Shown one piece after another: positions 27,054-37,039 of a DNA stretch of 64,000 bases (position 1 is the stretch's first letter; the number at the start of each line of letters is the position of its first letter). Source of the stretch: Martelella radicis (GTDB taxonomy: Bacteria; Pseudomonadota; Alphaproteobacteria; Rhizobiales; Rhizobiaceae); assembly GCF_014196625.1 (NCBI RefSeq), contig NZ_JACIDZ010000002.1:397135-461134 (forward strand), given 5' to 3'. The notes beneath the pieces were generated by a model, which saw only the letters and a program-made list of their open reading frames with translations, did not search any database and was not told the origin of the DNA. The translations under genes were made by a program, and so were the position numbers.

Positions 27054-28094
27054 CTATCCGGCGCGACGGTTCGAACGAAGGGTGAGCGCCAGAAGGGTCT
27101 GCATGGCGATGCTTTCCTCAAGAGCGGGATAGCGTCGTGTGTTCAAAACGGCATCCGACAGCATTTTAAGCGCGCGCCGGGTGGAATTGCCGTTCCAGGC
27201 CGAAAGCGCCTTTTCGAAGATTGGCTTACGGCGGAAGAATATCTGTCGGCCGTGGCTCTGCATCACCTGGCTCGCAGGCGTTCTTTTGCTCTCCATCTCG
27301 GCGCGCATCTGGTCCAGCAGATGGAATTGGCGGATACAGCCGTTGAGGATCAGGAAAATCGGCGTCTTGGACTGTGAAATCTTGGTCATGGCGTGGCGCA
27401 AAGCTGAAACGTCGCCCGAAAGAACGGCATCCACGGCATCATCGGCTGAGATCGCGCTGGCGTCGCCGATCACGGCCGCCACGTCTTCTTCGTTGATCAT
27501 GTCGAGGCCGCGGCCGTAAAGCGCAAGCTTTTCGATTTCGTTGCGTGTCGCAAGCCGGTCGCCGCCGATCATCGAGACGAGGAGTTGCCGGGCCTGCGGG
27601 GTGATCCGCAGTTCGGCCTCGCCAAGCGTCTGGTCGATGAGCGCATTGAGGGCCCGTGCGTCGTCCGCATAGCAGGGAATGGCCGCAATCCGGCGCGAGG
27701 TCTCGGCGGCCTTGCGCATGGCCGTGCCCTTGCGCAGTTCTCCGGCCTCGATGATCAGATAGGCGCTTTCGGGCGGGTTTTCGGAAAGCGTATTGAGCGC
27801 ACTGGTCAGCGCCTTGTCATTGCCGCCGGCCCGGACCCACACAAGCCGTGAGCCGCCGAAGAGCCCGATCGCGTTCACCTCGTCGACGATGCGCCCGGCA
27901 TCGCCTTCAACATCGCCGATATCGAGCTTCATGACGGAGAAAGGGTCGTCAAGAGGCACGCCCGACGCCTTGGCGATCAGGCCGGCGCGTTCGCTGACAA
28001 GGCCGCGATCGGGGCCGTAGACCAGGAAAAGACGGTAGTGCGAAGCATCCTGTCGAAGGAATTCATCAAATTTGTAAGACTTGATTTCCGTCAT
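27054..28094 (-). CDS. holA: DNA polymerase III delta subunit
   Basis: HolA is the clamp-loader subunit that opens the beta sliding clamp. The 346-residue protein follows the family: N-terminal FLVYGPDRGLVSERA (degenerate nucleotide fold), a middle lid segment with ARQLLVSMIGGDRLATRNEIEKLALY, and a helical collar domain with LRHAMTKI and IRQFHLL. It is transcribed after leuS and lptE toward parB; lptE ends 100 bases upstream. The order leuS-lptE-holA next to parAB is standard in Rhizobiales. Confidence 0.93.
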   Translation of the reverse strand: MTEIKSYKFDEFLRQDASHYRLFLVYGPDRGLVSERAGLIAKASGVPLDDPFSVMKLDIGDVEGDAGRIVDEVNAIGLFGGSRLVWVRAGGNDKALTSALNTLSENPPESAYLIIEAGELRKGTAMRKAAETSRRIAAIPCYADDARALNALIDQTLGEAELRITPQARQLLVSMIGGDRLATRNEIEKLALYGRGLDMINEEDVAAVIGDASAISADDAVDAVLSGDVSALRHAMTKISQSKTPIFLILNGCIRQFHLLDQMRAEMESKRTPASQVMQSHGRQIFFRRKPIFEKALSAWNGNSTRRALKMLSDAVLNTRRYPALEESIAMQTLLALTLRSNRRAG

Positions 28095-28194
28095 CGTTCA
28101 GGCTGTTCCGATCGAATCTGCAAATGTTTTCAAGCTATTGCAACACAAAAGTCAAACTCTGCCGATTCGCCGCCCGCCAGATCGGCCTTTGATC

Positions 28195-28746
28195 CTATTC
28201 GGTCGGCGCTTCGGGCAGGTCGAGCGGCGGCTCCTTGTTGAGGGCGATCGCGAGATCGGCATTGATGATCTCTGCAACTTCCTTGGAGGCGCGCTGCTCG
28301 GCGTCGCGAATGGCCCTCAGCTTGGCAAATTCCTGCGAGGGAAAATCGAGCAGCGCGGTTGCCTGCCGGCGACCGCTCGCAATAAGCTTGCTGTCTTCGC
28401 GCCTCCGCAGGGCAAAATCTGCTGTCACGATCGTGCGTCCGGCGCTAGCGGTATCGGAACTGTCGTCCTGCAGGAGTTCGGAGGTCACGGCGAAGGCTGA
28501 GAGGTCGACGTCATATTTCGCATTGATGCTCTCGCCCGCGCCGCCGCTCGTCAGGAAGATCAGCTCGTTGCGGACGTATTGGGCCACAGGCGTCGTCGGC
28601 ACGGAAAAGGCAAGCTCGTGCATTTTCGCGTTCAGGGCGGTGCCCTCCGCGCCGCCATAAAGCGGGCGCACCTGGCACGAGGCAAGCGTGGCGACAGCGG
28701 TGAGCGAAAGGGCAAGCGCTCTCAAGCGTGATTTAGACAACAACAT
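28195..28746 (-). CDS. lptE: LPS-assembly lipoprotein LptE-like
   Basis: LptE is the outer-membrane lipoprotein plug of LptD, needed to insert lipopolysaccharide. The 183-residue product has a signal peptide with hydrophobic core [12 protein letters not shown] and lipobox LASC, placing the lipidated cysteine at about residue 24 and followed by QVRPLYG, a usual start for LptE of alphaproteobacteria. Sequence conservation in the rest is low, as normal, so the name rests on lipobox, length and position between leuS and holA. Its ATG overlaps the leuS 3' end by 14 bases. Confidence 0.88.
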   Translation of the reverse strand: MLLSKSRLRALALSLTAVATLASCQVRPLYGGAEGTALNAKMHELAFSVPTTPVAQYVRNELIFLTSGGAGESINAKYDVDLSAFAVTSELLQDDSSDTASAGRTIVTADFALRRREDSKLIASGRRQATALLDFPSQEFAKLRAIRDAEQRASKEVAEIINADLAIALNKEPPLDLPEAPTE

Positions 28747-31363
28747 TCACGATCCTCTGCGGCACGACGATGATCTTGCGCGGCTCCTTGCCGTCCAGCG
28801 CACGGACAATGGCTTCAAGCTCGAGCACCGCTGCCTTAATGCTCTCCTGATCGGCATCGCGCGCAACCGTCAATTCGGCGCGCTTCTTGCCATTGACCTG
28901 GACCGGCAGCATCACCTCATTATCGGCGGTCAGGGCCTCGTCATGCTTCGGCCAGGCCGCCATGGCGATCATACCCTTGGCGCCGAGCGCCTGCCAGCAT
29001 TCTTCGGCCAGATGCGGCATCATCGGTGCAAAACAATGGGTGAGGAACAGGCTTGCCTGTTTCAGCGCGCCCTTCAATTCACCATCGGCCTTGTCGACCT
29101 CCGAGAGCGGCTGCGCCAGAACGTTCACAAGCTCGTAGATGCGGGCAATCGCCTTGTTGAAGGCGAGACCGTCGAGGTCGGCGGCAACGGCCTTCAGCGT
29201 CTTGTGCGCGGCGCGCGAGATTTCCAGCGCCTTGCCGTCGCTGCCGGCCTTTGCCTCAATCCCGGCAAGGGCAGGGGCCGCCTCGGAAATGAGCCGCCAG
29301 ATACGCTGCACGAAGCGGAACGTGCCTTGGACCCCCGCCTCGGTCCAGACCACGTCGCGGTCGGGCGGACTATCGGACAACACGAAAAAGCGAGCCGTAT
29401 CAGCGCCATAGGTCGCCAGAATATCATCGGGGTCGATGACGTTCTTCTTCGACTTCGACATCTTCTCGATCGCGCCGATCGCAACCTCTTCGCCGGTCTC
29501 GGTCAGGACCGCCTTGCGGGCGCCGTCCGTTTCCTCGATCGTCACGTCGCTCGGCGAAACCCAGCGGCCGGATGTGCCGCTGCCGCCGAGGCGGTAGGTC
29601 TCGTGCACCACCATGCCCTGGGTGAACAGGCCCTTGAACGGCTCGTCATGGTTCACATGGCCGGTGGCCTTCATGGCGCGCGTGAAGAAGCGCGAATAGA
29701 GCAGGTGCAGGATCGCGTGCTCGATACCGCCGATATACTGGTCGACCGGCAGCCAGCGGTCGGCAATCGCCGGGTCCGTCGGCGCGTCTTCGTGAGGTGC
29801 GGTAAAGCGGGTGTAATACCAGCTCGAATCGACGAATGTGTCCATCGTGTCCGTCTCGCGCCGCGCATCCTTGCCGCATTGCGGACAGGCGACATGGCGC
29901 CAGGTGGCGTGACGGTCGAGCGGATTGCCGGGCTTTTCGAAATCGATGTCGTCGGGCAGTTTCACAGGCAGGTCGGATTTCGGAACCGGCACAACGCCGC
30001 AATCATCGCAATGGATGACCGGGATCGGGCAGCCCCAGTAGCGCTGACGGGAAATGCCCCAGTCGCGCAGGCGGAAATTGACCTTGCGTTCGCCGCGCGG
30101 GGTTCCGCGCACGACATCGGCTTCAAGCTTCAGCGCGATCGCCTCGAAGGCCTCGTCCGTGCTCATGCCGTCGAGGAAGCGCGAATTGATCATCACGCCG
30201 TCATCGGTGTAAGCCTCGTCGCCGATCTCGAAAGTGGCGGCATCGCCATCCTTCGGCATCACCACGGCGGTCACCGGCAGTCCGTATTTGCGGGCAAAGT
30301 CCAGGTCGCGCTGGTCGCCGGAGGGGCAGCCGAAGATCGCGCCCGTGCCGTAATCCATCAGCACGAAATTGGCGACGTAGACGGGCAGTTCCCAATTCTC
30401 GTCAAAGGGATGGCGCACGCGGATGCCGGTGTCGACGCCCTTCTTTTCCGCCGTCTCCAGCGCTGCCAGAGAGGTGCCGGCCCGGCGCGTTTCCTCGCAG
30501 AAGGCGGCGACCTTGTCATCGTGCTTGGCGGCTTCCTTCGCCAGCGGATGGTCGGCGGAAATCGCCATGAAGGACGCGCCGAAGATCGTGTCCGGGCGGG
30601 TGGTGTAGACCGTCAGTTCCTCGTGGTTGCCGGCCTTCTCCGCGCCGTCGGAGATGTCCCAGCGCACCATCATGCCTTCGGAACGGCCGATCCAGTTCTT
30701 CTGCATCAGCCGCACTTTTTCGGGCCAGCCGTCCAGCGTGTCGAGCGCGTCGAGCAGGTCCTGGGCAAAATCGGTGATCTTGAAGAACCACTGGGTGAGC
30801 TCGCGCTGTTCCACAAGCGCGCCGGAACGCCAGCCGCGCCCCTCGATCACCTGTTCATTGGCCAGAACGGTCATGTCGACCGGGTCCCAGTTCACCTTCG
30901 ATTGCTTGCGGTAGACAAGGCCCTTTTCCAGCATGTCGATGAAGAGATGCTGCTGGCGCTGGTAGTATTCGACATCGCAGGTGGCGAATTCACGGGTCCA
31001 GTCGAGCGACAGGCCCATGGATTTCAGCTGGTTGCGCATCGTGGCAATGTTCTCATAGGTCCAGTCCTTGGGGTGGACCTTGTTCTGCATTGCCGCATTT
31101 TCCGCCGGCATGCCGAAAGCGTCCCAGCCCATGGGATGGAGAACATTGTAGCCGCGCGCGCGCTTGTAGCGGGCCACCACGTCGCCCATTGCGTAGTTGC
31201 GGACATGGCCGATGTGAATGCGTCCCGAGGGATAGGGAAACATTTCAAGCACGTAGTAGGTCTCGCGCGGGTCGGCATTGTCGGTGACGAAGACATTGTC
31301 CTCGTTCCACTTCTTCTGCCAGTTCGGTTCGACTTTGCGCGGGTTGTAACGTTCAGAGGCCAT
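28733..31363 (-). CDS. leuS: Leucyl-tRNA synthetase
   Basis: LeuS charges tRNA-Leu. The 876-residue class I synthetase has HIGH at 50-53 ([17 protein letters not shown]), the CP1 editing domain ([13 protein letters not shown], then AVHP-like [12 protein letters not shown]), and KMSKSKKN ahead of the anticodon domain. The C-terminus ends PQRIVNVVV as in rhizobial enzymes. It is the first gene of the leuS-lptE-holA run and diverges from yggS over 174 bases. Nothing unusual was noted. Confidence 0.97.
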   Translation of the reverse strand: MASERYNPRKVEPNWQKKWNEDNVFVTDNADPRETYYVLEMFPYPSGRIHIGHVRNYAMGDVVARYKRARGYNVLHPMGWDAFGMPAENAAMQNKVHPKDWTYENIATMRNQLKSMGLSLDWTREFATCDVEYYQRQQHLFIDMLEKGLVYRKQSKVNWDPVDMTVLANEQVIEGRGWRSGALVEQRELTQWFFKITDFAQDLLDALDTLDGWPEKVRLMQKNWIGRSEGMMVRWDISDGAEKAGNHEELTVYTTRPDTIFGASFMAISADHPLAKEAAKHDDKVAAFCEETRRAGTSLAALETAEKKGVDTGIRVRHPFDENWELPVYVANFVLMDYGTGAIFGCPSGDQRDLDFARKYGLPVTAVVMPKDGDAATFEIGDEAYTDDGVMINSRFLDGMSTDEAFEAIALKLEADVVRGTPRGERKVNFRLRDWGISRQRYWGCPIPVIHCDDCGVVPVPKSDLPVKLPDDIDFEKPGNPLDRHATWRHVACPQCGKDARRETDTMDTFVDSSWYYTRFTAPHEDAPTDPAIADRWLPVDQYIGGIEHAILHLLYSRFFTRAMKATGHVNHDEPFKGLFTQGMVVHETYRLGGSGTSGRWVSPSDVTIEETDGARKAVLTETGEEVAIGAIEKMSKSKKNVIDPDDILATYGADTARFFVLSDSPPDRDVVWTEAGVQGTFRFVQRIWRLISEAAPALAGIEAKAGSDGKALEISRAAHKTLKAVAADLDGLAFNKAIARIYELVNVLAQPLSEVDKADGELKGALKQASLFLTHCFAPMMPHLAEECWQALGAKGMIAMAAWPKHDEALTADNEVMLPVQVNGKKRAELTVARDADQESIKAAVLELEAIVRALDGKEPRKIIVVPQRIVNVVV

Positions 31364-31537
31364 ATCGGTGCTACTCGGTCATTTTCTTGGTGATTTTGGC
31401 GGTGAGCTTCATCATGAAAGCGCCCCAGCGTCAAGTTAAACGGGCCGATTTGGCGGTATGGGAAAGCGGCATGGACCCGTTGCGGCGGCCCTTGCATTTG
31501 CCATAAGGTGCGGCGGCGGAAAAAGGAGTTGAAACCG

Positions 31538-32209
31538 ATGGGTGTTGCCGAAAATCTCAAGGACGTGCGCGCAAGGATCCTCGCCGCCGAGCACGAGGCC
31601 GAACGGCCCGAAAACGCGGTGACGCTGGTGGCCGTTTCCAAGACCCACGAGGCCGATATGATCCGCGAGGCGATTGCGGCGGGGCAGCGTGTTTTCGGCG
31701 AAAACCGCGTTCAGGAAGCGCAGAAAAAGTTTCCGGCGCTGAAGGAAGAGACGCCGGATCTCGAACTGCGCCTCATCGGGCCGCTGCAGTCCAACAAGGC
31801 GGAAGACGCCGTGACGCTCTTCGATGTGATCGAAAGCGTCGATCGCGAGAAGATCGCACGCGCGCTTGCCAAGGAAATCAGGAAGCAGGGCAGGGCGCCA
31901 AGACTTTACGTGCAGGTCAATACCGGTAACGAACCGCAGAAGACTGGCATCGATCCGCGTGAGACGGAAAGCTTTCTCGATCTTTGCCGCGACGAGCTTG
32001 GGCTTGAGATCGAAGGGCTGATGTGCATCCCGCCGGCGGGCGAGAATCCGGGCCCGCATTTCGCTCTGCTTGCCGATCTCGCCAAGGAGAACAACGTGCC
32101 GAAGCTCTCCATGGGCATGTCCGGCGATTACGAGATCGCGGTCGCCTTCGGCGCCACCAGCGTACGCGTCGGCTCCGCGATCTTCGGCGAACGGGATTAT
32201 CCGGCCTGA
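31538..32209 (+). CDS. YggS/PipY family pyridoxal phosphate homeostasis protein
   Basis: The family binds PLP and buffers it, with effects on amino acid pools; no catalytic activity is established. The 223-residue single-domain TIM barrel has the PLP lysine Lys35 in VAVSKTHEADMI, plus FGENRVQEAQKK, LRLIGPLQSNKAEDAV and the phosphate-binding LSMGMSGDYEIAVAFGATSVRVGSAIFG region typical of the family. ATG 31538 follows AAAAGGAG; the GTG at 31508 is too far upstream. It diverges from leuS. A hairpin, CCGGTCG...CGACCGG (32225-32252), follows the stop and probably ends both convergent transcripts. Confidence 0.94.
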   Translation: MGVAENLKDVRARILAAEHEAERPENAVTLVAVSKTHEADMIREAIAAGQRVFGENRVQEAQKKFPALKEETPDLELRLIGPLQSNKAEDAVTLFDVIESVDREKIARALAKEIRKQGRAPRLYVQVNTGNEPQKTGIDPRETESFLDLCRDELGLEIEGLMCIPPAGENPGPHFALLADLAKENNVPKLSMGMSGDYEIAVAFGATSVRVGSAIFGERDYPA

Positions 32210-32224
32210 GGCAAAGCGAAAACA

Positions 32225-32252
32225 CCGGTCGCCAACAGGTGATGACGACCGG
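32225..32252. terminator. Hairpin between convergent yggS and SDR genes
   Basis: Seven-base perfect arms CCGGTCG and CGACCGG flank a 14-base loop, 15 bases after the yggS stop and 7 bases from the stop of the facing gene. No T-tract is present, so strength is uncertain. Confidence 0.4.
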
Positions 32253-32259
32253 GCTAAGT

Positions 32260-33153
32260 TCAGCTTTCGAAGTAATAGCGTTCCGAAAGGTCCTCGAGCA
32301 GGGTCTTGTGAGCCGGTTCCCAGCCAAGCTTCCTTCTTGTCCACTCGCTCGAGGCGCGACTCTCCAACCTGGCGAAGTGGGAAAACCAGCCGTAATAGGC
32401 TTGCGCCTCATCGGGCGCGATCGCCCTCACCGGAAGGCCAAGACCCCTGCCGATCGCCGCGGCAATGTCCTGCATGGCGATCCCTTCCTCGGCGGCGGCA
32501 TGGAAACGGTCGCCGGCTGCGCCTTTCTCAAGCGCCAGGCGAAAGACGCGGGCCGCGTCGAAGCGATGCACTGCCGGCCAGATGGCGGCAACGCCTTCCA
32601 CATAGGCCGCAAACCCCTGTTCACGGGCGATGTTGATCAGGATCGGCATGAAGCCCTTGTCGCCCTTGCCGTGGGTGGTCGGCGGCAGGCGCACGATCAT
32701 GGCGCGCACGTCCATGTCGAGCGTCGAGAATGCTGCCTGTTCCGATGCGCGGGGATAGCGCTCGGAAACGGCGGGGGCGGCGAACTGCTCTGTCAGCAAT
32801 CCGTCCGTGGTCGGGATGGCCGCACCGGCGGTGACGACAAGCGGCTTGCCGCTGCCGGCAAGCGCCTTGCCCATGGCCTCGATGGCGCGGGCATCCTGGG
32901 CGCAGTTCTCCGCAAACCGGCTGAAGTCATGGTTGAAAGCGGTGTGAATAGTGCCGTCTGCCGACGCCGCCTCCGCTTTGAGAAGATCGAGATCGTCGAG
33001 GCTGCCGAGGACTGCCCTTGCGCCGGCAGCCTCCACGGCGGCGGCGGACTCTTCGGAACGGGCAAGGCCCGCGACCGTGTGGCCGGCGTCCACCAGTTCC
33101 TTTACCGTCACGCTGCCCACCCAGCCGGATGCGCCGGTTACGAAAACACGCAT
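32260..33153 (-). CDS. NAD(P)-dependent atypical/extended SDR oxidoreductase
   Basis: The 297-residue protein starts MRVFVTGASGWVGSVTVKEL, a TGxxGxxG nucleotide-binding fold, and continues GLARSEESAAAVEAAGARAV, a pattern common in NAD(P)H-binding SDRs related to YeeZ-like and epimerase families. It has an AAIWPAVHRFDAARVFRLAL segment for the C-terminal domain. The canonical YxxxK is not obvious, so catalytic status is unclear. The start at 33153 has GGGAG eight bases upstream. It diverges from an AraC regulator, a frequent pairing in which the regulator controls the oxidoreductase. Substrate unknown. Confidence 0.85.
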   Translation of the reverse strand: MRVFVTGASGWVGSVTVKELVDAGHTVAGLARSEESAAAVEAAGARAVLGSLDDLDLLKAEAASADGTIHTAFNHDFSRFAENCAQDARAIEAMGKALAGSGKPLVVTAGAAIPTTDGLLTEQFAAPAVSERYPRASEQAAFSTLDMDVRAMIVRLPPTTHGKGDKGFMPILINIAREQGFAAYVEGVAAIWPAVHRFDAARVFRLALEKGAAGDRFHAAAEEGIAMQDIAAAIGRGLGLPVRAIAPDEAQAYYGWFSHFARLESRASSEWTRRKLGWEPAHKTLLEDLSERYYFES

Positions 33154-33260
33154 GATGCAAACTCCCATTGTCTGTTGATCTCGGGGGAAGCTAGACGCGA
33201 CTTTCCGGACAATCTATGTTGGAAAATCTGAAAATCCTGTCCAATCGTCCGGAAGATGCC

Positions 33261-34178
33261 ATGGATCCGCTCACAGATGTGCTTTCCTTGATGCGCCCGC
33301 AGAACCACATGTCCGCAGGCTTCAGGGCCGGTGGGCCCTGGGCGATCGCCTTTCCGGCCGTTTCCGGCACGATCAAATGCGGCGCGGTGGTGTGTGGCGG
33401 ATGCTGGCTTTCAGTGGAGGACGGCGGGCGTCCGGTTTGCCTGGGGGCAGGCGAGGGCTTCGTCCTGCCGCAGGGGCGGCCCTTCCGGCTGGCAAGCGAT
33501 CTCGATCTCGATCCGGTTCCAGCCGCTGCGGTGTTTCCGACGGCGCGGCGCGGCGGGATTGCTGAGCATGGACAAGGCGAGGACTGTTTTCTGGTTTCCA
33601 GTCGTTTCGTTCTGGAAGGGCCGAACGCCGATTTCCTGCTCTCCCTGCTGCCTCCGCTCATTCATATCGGCAATGGAGCGGAATGGCAGTCCCTGCGCTG
33701 GTCGGTGGAGCGCATGATGGCGGAACTCGGCGACGAACGTCCGGGCAGCGAACTGATCATCCGGCAGCTCGCGCACATGATATTGGTTCAGGCCTTAAGG
33801 GCATATCTCGAGACGGAAAAAGGAAACGCCGGCGGCTGGCTGGCCGCGCTTTCCGACCGGCAGATCGGCGCGGCGATCCGCGCCATCCATGCCGATCCCG
33901 GTCGCCGTTTCACGATCGCCGATCTGGCCTCGGTCGCCGGCATGTCGCGTTCGACCTTCGCCCTGCGGTTCAAGGAGAAGGTCGGTCAGGCACCGATGGA
34001 ATATCTGACTGCCTGGCGGATGATCCTTGCCGCGGAACGCATGCAGTCATCGAACGCCCCGCTTTCGGCCATTGCCGCCGATCTCGGCTACGAGTCGGAG
34101 AGCGCTTTTTCGAAGGCCTTCCGCCGGGTCATGGCCGTCCCGCCGCGCCAGTTTGTTCGCATGGCGGCAACGGTATAG
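33261..34178 (+). CDS. AraC-family transcriptional regulator (cupin N-terminal domain)
   Basis: The 305-residue protein begins MDPLTDVLSLMRP and has a cupin-type ligand-binding half (RAGGPWAIAFP, CGGCWLSVEDG, GEGFVLPQGRPFRL) and a C-terminal double helix-turn-helix (FTIADLASVAGMSRSTFALRFKEKVG; LSAIAADLGYESESAFSKAFRR). This is the layout of regulators usually encoded opposite a short-chain oxidoreductase they control, as here. ATG 33261 has GGAAG seven bases upstream; an in-frame ATG at 33216 would overlap the intergenic region, which holds paired CCGGACAATC / GTCCAATCGTCCGG motifs that could be operators. Confidence 0.9.
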   Translation: MDPLTDVLSLMRPQNHMSAGFRAGGPWAIAFPAVSGTIKCGAVVCGGCWLSVEDGGRPVCLGAGEGFVLPQGRPFRLASDLDLDPVPAAAVFPTARRGGIAEHGQGEDCFLVSSRFVLEGPNADFLLSLLPPLIHIGNGAEWQSLRWSVERMMAELGDERPGSELIIRQLAHMILVQALRAYLETEKGNAGGWLAALSDRQIGAAIRAIHADPGRRFTIADLASVAGMSRSTFALRFKEKVGQAPMEYLTAWRMILAAERMQSSNAPLSAIAADLGYESESAFSKAFRRVMAVPPRQFVRMAATV

Positions 34179-34222
34179 GGGCAGGCCGGCCTCTCCGGCC
34201 CGCTCCTGGTCAAACGGGGCAG

Positions 34223-34238
34223 TGTTTCACGTGAAAAC
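34223..34238. promoter_or_regulatory. parS: Degenerate parS site
   Basis: TGTTTCACGTGAAAAC matches parS at the first 14 bases. It is non-coding, between the AraC gene and the downstream SDR, 8.4 kb right of parB. Confidence 0.55.
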
Positions 34239-34252
34239 AGGTCGTCTTGCCC

Positions 34253-35011
34253 TCACTTCGGCGTCAGCCGGTTTGCACCGTCGAGGCGGATCACCTCGCC
34301 GTTGAGATAGTCATTTTCGACCGCGAATATCGCCGCATGGGCGAACTCCGCCGGATCGCCGAGGCGGGCGGGGAAGGGGATCGTCGCGGCGATCGATGTC
34401 TGCGCTTCCTCCGGCAGGTTATAGAGCAGCGGGGTCAGGAACACGCCGGGCGCCAGCGTGTTGACCCGAACGCCGAAACGGGCGAATTCGCGCGCCAGCG
34501 GCAGGGTCATCGAGACGATGCCGCCCTTGGAGGCTGCATAGGCCGCCTGGCCGATCTGCCCTTCGAAAGCGGCGATCGAGGCGGTGTTGACGATCACGCC
34601 GCGGCTCTCGCCAAGCTTTTCTGCAAGCGACATGCGGTGGGCCGAAAGCCTGACCACATTGAACGTGCCCATCAGGTTGACCCTGATCGTGCGCTCGAAA
34701 TCGGCGAGCGGCAGCGGCCCGTCGCGGCCGACCGCGCGTCCCGCCGTGCCGATGCCGGCGCAGCTCACCGCGATCCTGACCGTGCCATGGGCCGCCTCGG
34801 CCGCATCAAGCGCCGCCGTGACGTCATCTTCACTGGACACATCGCCGACGGCCGCAAGCCCACCGATCTCGGCGGCGACCTTCTCGGCCGCATCGCCGTT
34901 CATGTCCAGCACCGTTACCCTGGCGCCTTTTTCCGCAAGCGCGCGCGCGGTTGCCGCGCCGAGCCCCGAACCCGCACCGGTCACCAGTGCGGCCATGCCT
35001 TCTATCTTCAT
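34253..35011 (-). CDS. Short-chain dehydrogenase, 3-hydroxyacyl-CoA dehydrogenase type (CouN-like)
   Basis: The 252-residue classical SDR has TGAGSGLGAATARAL, the NAD-selective aspartate in VTVLDMNGD, NTASIAAFEGQIGQAAYAASKGG with catalytic Ser, Tyr and Lys, and APGVFLTPLL. It most resembles HSD17B10-type enzymes that oxidise 3-hydroxyacyl-CoA. Two bases separate its start from the end of the CoA-ligase gene, so they are coexpressed. In a hydroxycinnamate route it would oxidise the 3-hydroxy-3-arylpropionyl-CoA made by the hydratase to the beta-ketoacyl-CoA. The step is inferred from context; the family call is firm. Confidence 0.88.
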   Translation of the reverse strand: MKIEGMAALVTGAGSGLGAATARALAEKGARVTVLDMNGDAAEKVAAEIGGLAAVGDVSSEDDVTAALDAAEAAHGTVRIAVSCAGIGTAGRAVGRDGPLPLADFERTIRVNLMGTFNVVRLSAHRMSLAEKLGESRGVIVNTASIAAFEGQIGQAAYAASKGGIVSMTLPLAREFARFGVRVNTLAPGVFLTPLLYNLPEEAQTSIAATIPFPARLGDPAEFAHAAIFAVENDYLNGEVIRLDGANRLTPK

Positions 35012-35013
35012 TG

Positions 35014-36879
35014 TCAGCCCGCCTTTCTGCCGTGCGGCTTGCCCGCGATGATCACCTCGGGTCCGCCCGCATAAAGGGCCTCGACCAGGTCCACCCGGTT
35101 GGTGAGCACCGCCCGCTGGTTGACCGAGCCCTTGTCGGTCACCTCGCCCTTGTCCATGCGAAGCGGCGCGGTCAGAAGCATGGCGCGGGCGATCCGGTTA
35201 GAGGAACCGGTGGCGTGTCCGGCAAACTCCGTCAGAAGATCGCCCAGCCGGGCAAGCACGGCTGGATGCGCATAGAGCGTTGCATCATCCATCTCGCTTC
35301 CGCCCTCGACCAACCGCTCGATTGCCGGGCGGAAGGGCACCAGAAGGGCGCCGAGTTCGAACTGGTCCTCTCCGGCGATCACGGCGTCGCGCACGAGGCC
35401 ACCCATGGCGTCGATGAGCTTTGCCCGCATGGCTCCGACAGCGACCCAGGTGCCGGTCTGGAGCTTGAAGTTTTCCGCCGTACGCCCGTCGAACAGATAG
35501 CCGCGCGCCGGATCGCCGGGAACGGCGGGGCGCAGCGCGTCACCCATATTGTAGAAGCCTTCCTCATCGAAGGCCTTTGCCGTCAGGTCCGGTCGGCGCC
35601 AGTAGCCGGGGGTGACGTTCGGACCCTTGAAGCGCACCTCCATCTTGCCGCCGACAGGCACCAGTTTCATGGTCACCTCGCGCGCCGGAACGCCGCAATT
35701 GCCGGGCTCCTCCTGCGGTTCGGTGCAGAACATGGCAAACGGGCCGGTTTCGGTGGAGCCGAGGCCCGAGCCCATCAGCGTCTGCGCGCCGGTGGAGCGT
35801 TCGGAAAGCGCATTGAGGTGATGCCAGGTGTGGCTCGCCATGCCCGCGCCGGCATACATGATCATCTTCAGATTGCGGAAGAAGCTGTCGCGCAGGACCT
35901 CGTCCGTTTCCATCGCCTCGCACAGCACCTCGTAGCCTGCCGGCACGTTGAAATACCAGGTCGGTGAAATCTCGCGCAGATTGCGGATCGTCTCGGCCAT
36001 GCCCTTCGGCGTCGGCTTGCCGGCATCGATGTAATAGGTGCCGCCATTATAGAGCGCGATGTTGAAGACCTTGTTGCCGCTGGCGACATGGTTCCACGGC
36101 GCCCAGTCGACCAGGACGGGCGGCTCGTCGCCGAGGAAACGGTAGCAATCGAGCACCTGCGCCATGTTGGCGCACATCATCCGCTGCGTCTGGATCACGG
36201 CTTTCGGCGTGCCGGTGGTGCCGGAGGTAAACAGGAATTTCGCGATCGTATCCGGCCCTGTTGCGGCAAAGGCCTCGTCAGCCGCCGATGAAGGCTCGGT
36301 CGCGATCACGTCATCCCAGGCGAAATGATCACGGTCGGGAACACCGCCGCCCGCCAGAATGAGCGGCACGGCGGGATCGATGACTTCGGTGATCGCGGCG
36401 GCGAAGCGGTCCGCTTCTTTCGCGAAGATCGCGCCGGGCGTCACCTCGCCGGCAATATCCTTCAGTTTTGCGCGTCCCTCGGGGATCAACGAATAGGCCG
36501 GCGCCACGGCGGCCGAGGGCACGCCGACATATTGGGCGGAAAGCGCGATGACGGCATGTTCGAGCGAATTTTCCGACAGGATCATCAACGGGCGCTCGGG
36601 CGAGAGGTCATGGGCAAGCAGGAAGGTGCCGACGCTCCGCATCAACGCGCGCAGCCGGCCAAAGGTGATCGTCCGCCATGCGCCGTTGTCGTCCCGCTCG
36701 GCCATCCACACGCGCTCCGGCGCGGTTTCGGCCCAGTGCAGGATGCGGTCGCCGAGGCGGGCGGGATAGGGATCCAGCTTGTCCTCCTGCCAGATGATCT
36801 GGCTGCCGTCCGCGCGCTCCTCCACCCGGATGCGCGGCTCCCATACCCGCACCGGACGTATCTTCTCCATGCCTGTCAT
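35014..36879 (-). CDS. Feruloyl/p-coumaroyl-CoA synthetase-like AMP-binding ligase
   Basis: The 621-residue ANL-superfamily ligase has the AMP-binding signature TSGTTGTPK at 218-226, the A5-like SGLGSTETGP, the A7/A8 region YLFDGRTAENFKLQTG and a lysine-bearing C-terminal lid. The long form with the N-terminus VWEPRIRVEERADGS matches proteins named feruloyl-CoA synthase. It would activate ferulate or p-coumarate with ATP and CoA in the cytoplasm. Start: GGAGGAGG lies just before ATG 36879; the arginine-rich upstream extension is rejected. It is divergent from the hydratase-MarR-amidohydrolase genes, in keeping with one shared regulator. Confidence 0.87.
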   Translation of the reverse strand: MTGMEKIRPVRVWEPRIRVEERADGSQIIWQEDKLDPYPARLGDRILHWAETAPERVWMAERDDNGAWRTITFGRLRALMRSVGTFLLAHDLSPERPLMILSENSLEHAVIALSAQYVGVPSAAVAPAYSLIPEGRAKLKDIAGEVTPGAIFAKEADRFAAAITEVIDPAVPLILAGGGVPDRDHFAWDDVIATEPSSAADEAFAATGPDTIAKFLFTSGTTGTPKAVIQTQRMMCANMAQVLDCYRFLGDEPPVLVDWAPWNHVASGNKVFNIALYNGGTYYIDAGKPTPKGMAETIRNLREISPTWYFNVPAGYEVLCEAMETDEVLRDSFFRNLKMIMYAGAGMASHTWHHLNALSERSTGAQTLMGSGLGSTETGPFAMFCTEPQEEPGNCGVPAREVTMKLVPVGGKMEVRFKGPNVTPGYWRRPDLTAKAFDEEGFYNMGDALRPAVPGDPARGYLFDGRTAENFKLQTGTWVAVGAMRAKLIDAMGGLVRDAVIAGEDQFELGALLVPFRPAIERLVEGGSEMDDATLYAHPAVLARLGDLLTEFAGHATGSSNRIARAMLLTAPLRMDKGEVTDKGSVNQRAVLTNRVDLVEALYAGGPEVIIAGKPHGRKAG

Positions 36880-37020
36880 GGAACCTCCTCCAATTCTCCG
36901 CTTTCCCGGCACGGCCGGGCGTGCGAAATCCCTCTGTCTTCGTCGGCGTTCGTCCTCGGTCGTCCTCCGCGACGATTTCACCATATACTGTTTGTGTGTA
37001 TATTGTTTACAAGGAAATTA

Positions 37021-37039
37021 TTTTCTCGTATAGAGAAAA
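37021..37039. promoter_or_regulatory. Inverted repeat TTTTCTC-N5-GAGAAAA, candidate MarR operator
   Basis: A perfect seven-base dyad lies just before the hydratase start in the 186-base divergent gap between the CoA ligase and the hydratase. The gap also contains A+T-rich TATACTGTTTGTGTGTATAT and TTGTTTACAA. A MarR gene follows the hydratase, so one of these is probably its site. Confidence 0.5.
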
